Assembly (NCBI RefSeq): GCF_023091865.1
Contig: NZ_JAHXDI010000001.1
Span: 1,302,001-1,366,000, forward strand
Length of the DNA: 64,000 nucleotides
DNA from: Chromohalobacter moromii
Lineage (GTDB): Bacteria > Pseudomonadota > Gammaproteobacteria > Pseudomonadales > Halomonadaceae
Direction of reading: 5' to 3'
Shown here: piece after piece, positions 17,264 to 24,147 of the stretch
Layout of the letters: the number at the start of each line of letters is the position of its first letter
Numbering within the stretch: the stretch's first letter is position 1
Made by a program: the position numbers and the translations under genes
Notes under the pieces: model-generated
Told to the model about the DNA's origin: nothing
Seen by the model: only the letters and a program-made list of their open reading frames with translations
Databases searched by the model: none

Positions 17264-17898
17264 ATCAGTTTCCTGAGTTCGATGCTCGTCCCGTCGCGTT
17301 TTTTGACTTCGATGGAACCTTGACGACCGGTGATACGTTGATGCCGTTTCTCAAGTTTGTCGTCGGCACACCGGCCTACTATGGCAAGCTTTCGCTGCTG
17401 AGCCCGGTACTCGGTGCTTATTATGCGAAGCTACTGCGTAACGACATCGCCAAGCAAATCGTGCTCAAACAGTACTTAGGGGGGTACCACATTGATGAGC
17501 TCTTTACACTTGGAGAGCGTTTCAGTGAAGAGGTGATCCCCACCATGCTGCGCCCAGAAGGCATGGAGCGTCTCAGATGGCACCAGGCCCAAGGCCATGA
17601 GTGCGTGCTGGTGAGTGCCTCGATGAATGTTTACCTGACGTCTTGGGCTAAGCGAGAGCATTTTTCGGAGGTTATCTGCACAGCGCTAGAAGTTGGCAAG
17701 AAGGGCCATGTCTCAGGGAGGATTCAGGGAAAGAATTGTCATGGGGAAGAGAAGGTTAGGCGAATAGTTCTTTCTAATTTTAATAGTAGAAGATTGACAT
17801 ATGCGTATGGGGACTCTAAGGGGGACTTGCCTATGCTTAAGTTGGTAGATCATGGGTTTGTTTTCGAAAGGGGAGTTTTTTCTGTTTCTTCTGTTTAG
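17260..17898 (+). CDS. HAD-IB family phosphatase
   Basis: A 212-residue HAD-superfamily subfamily IB hydrolase. The nucleophile motif is FFDFDGTLTTGD (residues ~14-25), motif II is VLVSASMN and motif IV is YGDSKGDLPML. Family members (SerB-like, PGP/CicA type) remove phosphate from small molecules or lipid-linked sugars. Placed in frame with the arabinose cassette, it is the natural candidate for dephosphorylating polyprenyl-phospho-5-phosphoribose, the step otherwise missing. Composition changes inside the gene: GC-rich until about 17690, AT-rich after it, as if two alleles recombined within the coding sequence while keeping the frame. Confidence 0.82.
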   Translation: MNQFPEFDARPVAFFDFDGTLTTGDTLMPFLKFVVGTPAYYGKLSLLSPVLGAYYAKLLRNDIAKQIVLKQYLGGYHIDELFTLGERFSEEVIPTMLRPEGMERLRWHQAQGHECVLVSASMNVYLTSWAKREHFSEVICTALEVGKKGHVSGRIQGKNCHGEEKVRRIVLSNFNSRRLTYAYGDSKGDLPMLKLVDHGFVFERGVFSVSSV

Positions 17899-17907
17899 GT
17901 GGGAAGA

Positions 17908-19128
17908 ATGGATATTAAAACAAATGCTTGGGGTGTTAGGGATGCCGGGAAAATAAGTTTTTTCCTGGGATGCTCTATGGTGGCGCTGATTGTCTGGATC
18001 AGATCGAATCCCTATCTTTTCATAAATGGAACGAGTTACTTAAGCAATTGGAATTACACTCATTACCTTTTTAATTATGACGATGGATTTGTAAAGAGAG
18101 GGGTTGTCGGGGATTTTCTCAAGACCCTTGTGGGCCATGTTTCATATGACTTTGTGAGCTTTGTCTCATATGTATCCCTCGGGGGGCTTTCCTTTTTGTT
18201 TTTGTTGTTTTTTTCTAAAGCTTACATAGGTCATGGGGAGAGGTTTGGTGCCTTTTTGCTCATGGTCTTTGCTGCTGCTTCGCCTGCGACTTTGCAGCAC
18301 TTTGCTTTCGATGTTGGAAGGTTTGATCTGATTATATACATGATTTTTATATTGATTGTTTTGTCAATAAATTTTTTGGCTGAAAGGAGTGTTTACGTAA
18401 CTTTTGCTATTGTTGTTGCAGGGCTTTCTTTGTCAGTCTTAGTGCATGAGGCTGCACTTTTTATGATACTGCCTCTTTCCCTTGTTTTTTGGAACTACAT
18501 CGACTCCTCCAGAAAGGGTGTTGTTTTGCAAGGTCTTGCTTTTGTAGTTATATTTTTCATTACGTTTTTGGTTTCTACGCATGGAGAGTATAGTGCGCTT
18601 GGGTTCGAAGATCATCTGGAAGCCTTGAGAAGTATTTATGGTGATAGAGTGGTGAGTAGTTCTCTTGTTGTTATTCATCACTCTTCTCTTGAGGAAAATG
18701 TTAGTAGGACAATAAGGCTTGGACTTAGCTTCCCACGCTTGGTGCATCATGGAGCTCTTGTTTTCTTTATGATGCCTTTTATGTATATGATGTATAAGCT
18801 TTACATGTCAATGCGTGGCCAGATTGATTTAAAGGTTAAGCTTATTTTTATAGCGTCGTTATCCCCTTTGGCCCTTTATCCCTTGGGGCAAGATCATTTT
18901 AGGTGGTGGTCATTGACTATAACAAATATTATACTGGCAATATGCTTTATTGTGTTGCGAGATAAAGTCGTTCGAGATGGTGTGCTGTCATTTCTCGAAG
19001 ATAGGGTGAAGCTGGTTTCCTTTGTTGTATTGTTTGGCCTTGTTTCTGGTCCTTTGTGTGTTACAGAAAGCTTTGATGTGGTTGTATATACAGCAAAATT
19101 TGTGGGATCTGTTATGCCTAAGTTATAG
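17908..19128 (+). CDS. Multi-spanning membrane protein, candidate glycosyltransferase or polymerase
   Basis: About 406 residues, strongly AT-rich, with roughly ten membrane segments. Soluble hallmarks are the early YLFNYDDGFVKRGVVGDFL and LVHEAALFM, and LGQDHFRWWSL near residue 335. I do not recognise a named family with certainty; the DDGFVKRG/VHE/DHFRWW pattern recurs in polysaccharide loci of unknown function and the topology fits a GT-C-like enzyme that uses a polyprenyl-phospho-sugar. Coming directly after the arabinose cassette, it could be the transferase that consumes polyprenyl-phospho-arabinofuranose. ATG 17908 follows AGGTGG; a GTG at 17899 is an alternative. Confidence 0.6.
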   Translation: MDIKTNAWGVRDAGKISFFLGCSMVALIVWIRSNPYLFINGTSYLSNWNYTHYLFNYDDGFVKRGVVGDFLKTLVGHVSYDFVSFVSYVSLGGLSFLFLLFFSKAYIGHGERFGAFLLMVFAAASPATLQHFAFDVGRFDLIIYMIFILIVLSINFLAERSVYVTFAIVVAGLSLSVLVHEAALFMILPLSLVFWNYIDSSRKGVVLQGLAFVVIFFITFLVSTHGEYSALGFEDHLEALRSIYGDRVVSSSLVVIHHSSLEENVSRTIRLGLSFPRLVHHGALVFFMMPFMYMMYKLYMSMRGQIDLKVKLIFIASLSPLALYPLGQDHFRWWSLTITNIILAICFIVLRDKVVRDGVLSFLEDRVKLVSFVVLFGLVSGPLCVTESFDVVVYTAKFVGSVMPKL

Positions 19129-19203
19129 AGTAACTGCAGCACTCGTAGTGTTCATACTCGATTATCTTGGCGGACATCTTACCTTCAACCGTGTCTGCCC
19201 CTG

Positions 19204-19235
19204 ACGCCGGTGCCCTTGTGCACCGGCGTTTTTTT
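19204..19235 (+). terminator. Rho-independent terminator closing the polysaccharide locus
   Basis: A perfect 10-bp stem ACGCCGGTGC / GCACCGGCGT with a six-base loop (19214-19219) followed by a run of seven T. It stands about 75 bases after the last gene of the locus. Confidence 0.93.
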
Positions 19236-19369
19236 ATGCCTTGGCGGTTCGAGCGCATGCCTGCCACAACGCTCATGCAATGGGACGAATCGGTGGTGGG
19301 GGCTCAATCGGTGGCACGGGGTTTGCTCACTGAAGCCGCTGGGATACGCTTGTCGCCTACCACTAAATA

Positions 19370-19723
19370 ATGACGCGGGGCCGGCGAGGCACAATGCGAA
19401 TATGGCCGAATCGCATGAGACGACTACTCAAGACATTGCTACCCAAGACACTGCTGGGGCGTTTGATCCTGGGCACCGGAGTGGGCTGGAGTGTGTTGGT
19501 CATCGCCATCCTGTGGGTATCGCTGCGTGGCGGTAGCGGTCTCGCCGAGGAGATCAATCGGGCGCATCTGAACTACGAGGCTTCGCTGATCGCGCGCAAC
19601 ATTCAGCAATCCATTTCGTTGCGCCTTGATACGCTTAAAAGCATTGCCACCTCGCAAGCGGGGGTATTGCAGGGCGATGTGCCGCTGGCCGAGGACGCGA
19701 TAACGATGTGCAGGCACGTTTGA
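19370..19723 (+). pseudogene. 5' part of a frameshifted sensor diguanylate cyclase
   Basis: This frame encodes a basic N-terminus, a membrane segment (LILGTGVGWSVLVIAILWV, about residues 31-49) and the start of a periplasmic Cache-type sensor helix (IARNIQQSISLRLDTLKSI), then stops 15 bases into the next frame. The following frame carries on the same protein: at about 19699 a shift of one base backwards would read DNDVQARLSDH directly onto this part. No slippery heptamer is visible at the site. Either the gene is broken in this strain or a base is missing from the sequence. Confidence 0.75.
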
Positions 19724-21423
19724 GCGACCACACGGCGCTGCTGGAGCTGTTCGATTCGGCATTCGTTGTCGATGCCGAGGGGAATGTCAGGGGCTTCACG
19801 CCGTCGTTGCCGGGCGCTGTGGGCTTGAACGTGGCCGACCGCGAGTATTTTCGCTTCGTTCGGGAAGTAGGGCGTCCCTTCGTGGGGCGTCCGATCATCA
19901 GTAAACTCCACGATAGTCGCCCGCTGGTGGTGATGGGGGTCCCGCTGACGGATGCGCAGGGCCGTTTTGCCGGCATGCTGGGCGGTGTAGTCAATCTGCG
20001 CGATGGACGCTTCTTCCTTGATTTGCGTAGCTTGCGCATCGGCGAGGAGGGGTATGCGGTGTTGATGACCAGCGATGGTACGGTGCTCAGCCACCCCGAT
20101 AGTTCCCTTGTCATGCAGCATGTCCCTTCCACGCTGGAGAGTCCGGTGCTGTCGCAGGCACTGGATGGTTGGCAGGGCACCGGTACCGGTCGTCTCATCA
20201 ACGGCGAACCGGCGTTGATGAGTTATCACCAAGTCTGGGAACCGGGCTGGGTGGTGGGTGTCTTCCTGCCGCAACGCCAGACGCATCAACCGATTATCGA
20301 TTACGTGCGCCGCCAATGGTGGGTGGCCGTGGCCGTCGTGCTGTCGATGCTGCCTTTGTTGTGGTGGTTGCTGCATTTAGGGCTCTCACCGTTGCGGCGC
20401 CTGGCGCGTCAGATCGCACAAGTGGGGCGCGGGGATATTGCCCGTATTTCCTTGGATACATCGCTGGAGGAGCTGCGGCGTATCGCCCATACCTTCAATA
20501 GCGTGGAGTACGAGCGCAGTCGCGAGCGCGCGGAGCGACGCAGCCGCCAAGCCTATCTGGATGCGGTATTGAGTTCGTCGCCGTTGCCGATGTTCCTGGC
20601 CGATATCGAGGGTCGGATTAGTTACGTCAATCCCGCCTTGGAAGCCTTGACGGGGCTTTCAGCGGCGTCGTTCCGGCATCGCGCCTGGTTGCGTCGTCTG
20701 CATCCCGAGGATCGCTCGGTGCTATTTGCGCTGTGGCGCGACGCGGTGGATGGCGGTCACGAACTGCATCGCCAGTTGCGCTTTGAGTGCGGCGATAGAG
20801 CAATGATGTGGCTGGAGCTTTACACCAGTCAGGTCAAGAACGGTGAAAAGCCGCAAGGCGTGGTGGGCTTCATCAAGGACATCACCCATCTGCGCGAGCA
20901 GCAGAAGCGCCAACTCTGGGAGGCAGAGCACGACCCGCTCACCGGGCTGCTCAATCGACGCGGTTTCGAACGACGTCTCGACGAGACCTACCGGCGTTTC
21001 CGCGAACATGGCGAAACGGCGTCGTTGATTCTCTTCGACCTGGATAGTTTCAAGCCGATCAACGATGAGGGCGGTCATGCCTTGGGCGATGAAATGCTGC
21101 GCGAGATCGCTCGTTGTCTGGAAGGTTGTGTGCGTCGTGATGACCACTTAGCGCGCCTGGGCGGCGATGAATTCGCCATTCTGCTGCCTGGGTGTGGCAA
21201 TCCACAGGCCATACGCATCGCCGAGCAGGTTCGCCATGCCGTAAGCGAGTTGTCGGTGCTGAGTAAGGACAAGCGCTACCGTGTCACCGCGAGCCTGGGC
21301 ATTTCATGCTTGGGTCCCGATGATAGCGACGCCCAGGCGATGGTGACGCGTGCCGATACCGCAAGTTATGACGCCAAGGCCAAAGGCAAGAACCGCATGA
21401 TGAACGACGCGCGTTGCGAATGA
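19708..21423 (+). CDS. Cache-PAS-GGDEF diguanylate cyclase (lacks its N-terminus through a frameshift)
   Basis: 571 residues in the frame that continues the broken 5' part. Order: rest of a dCache sensor domain (about 1-190, with DREYFRFVREVGRPFVG), a membrane segment WWVAVAVVLSMLPLLWWLL (~205-223), a HAMP-like linker, a PAS domain (~288-400, ADIEGRISYVNPALEAL) and a GGDEF domain (~410-565). The active motif RLGGDEFAILLPG is intact, and RRDD five residues before it is a complete RxxD inhibitory site, so the enzyme would make c-di-GMP and be feedback-inhibited. Translated from ATG 19708 alone it would lack the first membrane anchor. Confidence 0.85.
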   Translation: MQARLSDHTALLELFDSAFVVDAEGNVRGFTPSLPGAVGLNVADREYFRFVREVGRPFVGRPIISKLHDSRPLVVMGVPLTDAQGRFAGMLGGVVNLRDGRFFLDLRSLRIGEEGYAVLMTSDGTVLSHPDSSLVMQHVPSTLESPVLSQALDGWQGTGTGRLINGEPALMSYHQVWEPGWVVGVFLPQRQTHQPIIDYVRRQWWVAVAVVLSMLPLLWWLLHLGLSPLRRLARQIAQVGRGDIARISLDTSLEELRRIAHTFNSVEYERSRERAERRSRQAYLDAVLSSSPLPMFLADIEGRISYVNPALEALTGLSAASFRHRAWLRRLHPEDRSVLFALWRDAVDGGHELHRQLRFECGDRAMMWLELYTSQVKNGEKPQGVVGFIKDITHLREQQKRQLWEAEHDPLTGLLNRRGFERRLDETYRRFREHGETASLILFDLDSFKPINDEGGHALGDEMLREIARCLEGCVRRDDHLARLGGDEFAILLPGCGNPQAIRIAEQVRHAVSELSVLSKDKRYRVTASLGISCLGPDDSDAQAMVTRADTASYDAKAKGKNRMMNDARCE

Positions 21424-21466
21424 TGTCGCGCCTTTATACGCAACACGAACGAGGAACGACGAGAAG

Positions 21467-22711
21467 ATGAAGCACGATACTCTGGTGTTAGGCGCGGGCA
21501 TGGTAGGCGTTGGCGTGGCGTATCATCTGGCGCGGCGTGGTCGCCGGGTGGGGCTGGTGGATCGACGCTCACCGGGTCGTGAAACCTCCTACGGTAATGC
21601 CGGCCTCATCCAGCGTGAAGCGGTGGCGCCGCATGCCTTTCCGCGTGATATGCACACGCTGTGGCGTGTGTTGGGTAACCAGGGCGTGGATATTCGCTAT
21701 ACACCGCGTGGCGTGATGCAGGCGGGGCGTGCCCTGTGGCAGTACTGGCAGAACAGCGCGCCTGAGTCCTATGCGCGGATCGTTCCCGAATATGCCTCGC
21801 TGATCGAGCTGTCGATCACGACGCATGCGGAGATGATCGAGGCATCGGGCGCCGAGGCAGTGATCCGCCGCGACGGATGGATGGAAGTCTTTCGCACGCC
21901 GAAGGCGCTGGAGACGCGCTTCAGTGAGGTGCGGGCGTTGGGCGAGCGTTTCGGCCTGGCGCATGAGACCTTGGATGCGAGTGAATTGCGTGAGCGTGAG
22001 CCCGATCTGGATGCTCAGGCCATCGGCGCCGTGCATTGGCGGGATTCCTGGAGCGCGGCCGACCCTGGCGCGTTGGTGGCGGCCTACGCGCGGGCTTTCG
22101 AGGCCGAGGGCGGAGAATGCCTGCAAGGCGAGATTCAGGCGATTGCACGCCATGGCGAGGGCTGGCGCGTGACGACGGACGCCGGCACCTTCGAGGCACG
22201 CGATATCGTACTCGCGTTGGGGCCCTGGGCGGATGAGTGGCTGACGACGCTAGGGTATCGCCTGCCGCTGTTCGTGAAGCGTGGCTATCACATGCATTAC
22301 GCCACGCGTGACGAGACGACATTGCAGCATTGGTTGCTGGATGCCGAGACCGGCTATCTGCTGTCGCCGATGCGTGCGGGCATTCGTCTGACCACTGGTG
22401 CGGAGCTGGCGCCGCGCGATGCGCCACCGGGTTATGCGCAGCTCGAGGCCGCGGAAACGTCTGCGCGTGGTTTGTTCCCGCTCGGGCAGCGTCTCGAGTC
22501 GCGTCCCTGGAAAGGCGCACGTCCGTGCACGCCGGACATGAAGCCCATCATCGGCCCGGCGCCACGCCATAAGGGGTTATGGTTCGCCCTCGGTCATGCC
22601 CATCAGGGCTTCACGCTGGGACCGGCGACCGGGCAACTCCTTGCCTCGATGATGGAAGGTGAGGTGCCGGCCATCGAAATGGAGCCCTTCAGCGCTGAGC
22701 GTTTCCTGTAA
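21467..22711 (+). CDS. DadA-like FAD-dependent amino-acid oxidoreductase
   Basis: A 414-residue DAO-family flavoprotein. LVLGAGMVGVGVAYHL (residues ~6-21) is the FAD dinucleotide-binding motif, SYGNAGLIQ follows it as in D-amino acid dehydrogenase, and TPDMKPIIGPAPRHKGLWFA with HAHQGFTLGP is the usual C-terminal flavin-contact region. The probable reaction is oxidative deamination of a D-amino acid or demethylation of a related imino acid, with electrons passed to the quinone pool. It precedes an amino-acid-type binding protein and a chemoreceptor on the same strand. Exact substrate unknown. Confidence 0.82.
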   Translation: MKHDTLVLGAGMVGVGVAYHLARRGRRVGLVDRRSPGRETSYGNAGLIQREAVAPHAFPRDMHTLWRVLGNQGVDIRYTPRGVMQAGRALWQYWQNSAPESYARIVPEYASLIELSITTHAEMIEASGAEAVIRRDGWMEVFRTPKALETRFSEVRALGERFGLAHETLDASELREREPDLDAQAIGAVHWRDSWSAADPGALVAAYARAFEAEGGECLQGEIQAIARHGEGWRVTTDAGTFEARDIVLALGPWADEWLTTLGYRLPLFVKRGYHMHYATRDETTLQHWLLDAETGYLLSPMRAGIRLTTGAELAPRDAPPGYAQLEAAETSARGLFPLGQRLESRPWKGARPCTPDMKPIIGPAPRHKGLWFALGHAHQGFTLGPATGQLLASMMEGEVPAIEMEPFSAERFL

Positions 22712-22871
22712 CTTTTGCTGTAACGCCCAACGTCTTCCTGTGAAGCTCAATGCTGAGCCGGGCTGCTCGATTCAACTTTTCTGAATCACTGCCGATAGTG
22801 TCTGCATCATCGTCGCGGGCGAGCCGATAAGCCCCGCGTTCGCGTGCATCACTATAAAGAGGCAGGGATAC

Positions 22872-24143
22872 ATGAAGGTTCATTGCAGGTGGCTGGCGGG
22901 CCTAGGGTCGCCAGTGCGTGTGGCGTCGTTGGTGAGAGTGGCGTCATTGATGAGAGTGGCGTCGTTGGTGAATGTGGCGTCGCTGATGAGCGTCGTGTCT
23001 CTCGCGTTGCTGGCGACGCCGTCCATGGCGGAGGTCAAGGTCGGGATGGTCGCGCCCTTCAGCGGGTCGGCGTCATCGCTTGGCAAGGGGATGCGCCAGG
23101 GCATAGAGGCGCGTTTCGCCGAGGCCAACGAGTCGGGCGGTGTGAATGGCGAGACGCTGACGTTGGTGACACGCGATGACGGTTATGAGCCGTTGCGTTC
23201 GGCCAAGGCGACACGCGAGCTTCTGGAAGACGACGATATATTGGCGATGCTGGGCAATGTCGGCACGCCCACCGCAATCGTCAACCTGCCCATCCTGCTC
23301 GACCACGAGATGCCGCTGATCGGGGCGTTCACCGGCAGCGGCGTCTTGCGTCAGTCCCCGCCGGATCGCTATGTCTTTAACTATCGCGCGAGTTACGCCC
23401 AGGAAACCGCGACGATGATCGAAGGTTTGCTGTTGGCCGGCATTGCCCCCGAGGAGATCGCCTTTTTTACTCAGGCCGATGGTTACGGCGATGCCGGTTA
23501 TCAGGGCGCGCTGCGCTCGTTGGCCAACCATGGCTATTCTCATCCCGAACGCTTGGCGCATGGGCGCTATACGCGCGGCACGCGTAACGTTCATCGCGGG
23601 CTCGCCAATGTCTTGCAGGCGCCCGTCACGCCGCGTGCGGTGATCATCGTGGGCACCTACGGACCGGCGGCGGATTTCATCCGCGAGGCTCGCAAGGATC
23701 TGCCCAATGCGTTGTTTCTCAATGTCTCCTTCGTGGGTAGTCAGGCGCTACTCGATGAGCTGGGCGATGCCGCCGAGGACGTGATCGTCACCCAAGTGGT
23801 GCCGCCTTACGAATCTGATTTGCCGGGCGTGAAGGCGTACCGCGAGGCACTGCAAGCCGAGGATGCGAGCGCTGACGAGAATTTTGTCTCTCTGGAAGGG
23901 TATCTGGCGGCGTCGTTGTTCATCAAAGGGCTCGATGCGGCCGGGGCCGATGCCGACCGCGAGGCGCTCGTCGATGGCTTGGAAGGTTTGGGCGACATCG
24001 ATCTCGGTCTTGGCAAGTCACTGACGTTGGGCCCCAAGGATCATCAAGCGAGCAATTCCGTGTGGACAACGCGTATTCACGACGGCCAATTCGAACCCGT
24101 CGATTGGTTCACCCTGCTCGATGATGTCGCGGCCAAGGAGTAA
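22872..24143 (+). CDS. Periplasmic Leu/Ile/Val-type ligand-binding protein
   Basis: A 423-residue type-I periplasmic binding protein (Peripla_BP_6, LivJ-like). The signal peptide is unusually long (about 53 residues) because it contains four in-frame copies of a VASL-x-x hexapeptide; cleavage is likely after ATPSMA. The mature part starts EVKVGMVAPFSGSASSLGKG and has RDDGYEP and TGSGVLRQ. No permease or ATPase genes are adjacent; instead a chemoreceptor begins four bases after the stop. It therefore probably delivers a ligand to that receptor rather than, or as well as, feeding a transporter. Confidence 0.82.
   Translation: MKVHCRWLAGLGSPVRVASLVRVASLMRVASLVNVASLMSVVSLALLATPSMAEVKVGMVAPFSGSASSLGKGMRQGIEARFAEANESGGVNGETLTLVTRDDGYEPLRSAKATRELLEDDDILAMLGNVGTPTAIVNLPILLDHEMPLIGAFTGSGVLRQSPPDRYVFNYRASYAQETATMIEGLLLAGIAPEEIAFFTQADGYGDAGYQGALRSLANHGYSHPERLAHGRYTRGTRNVHRGLANVLQAPVTPRAVIIVGTYGPAADFIREARKDLPNALFLNVSFVGSQALLDELGDAAEDVIVTQVVPPYESDLPGVKAYREALQAEDASADENFVSLEGYLAASLFIKGLDAAGADADREALVDGLEGLGDIDLGLGKSLTLGPKDHQASNSVWTTRIHDGQFEPVDWFTLLDDVAAKE
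22920..22991 (+). repeat. Four-copy 18-bp tandem repeat in a signal-peptide coding region
   Basis: Four consecutive 18-bp units of the form gtggcgtcgttggtgaga (22920, 22938, 22956, 22974) with two to four differences between copies, plus a fifth degraded unit at 22992. Each encodes VASL followed by two variable residues, so copy changes lengthen the hydrophobic core in frame. Confidence 0.92.
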
Positions 24144-24147
24144 CCCC

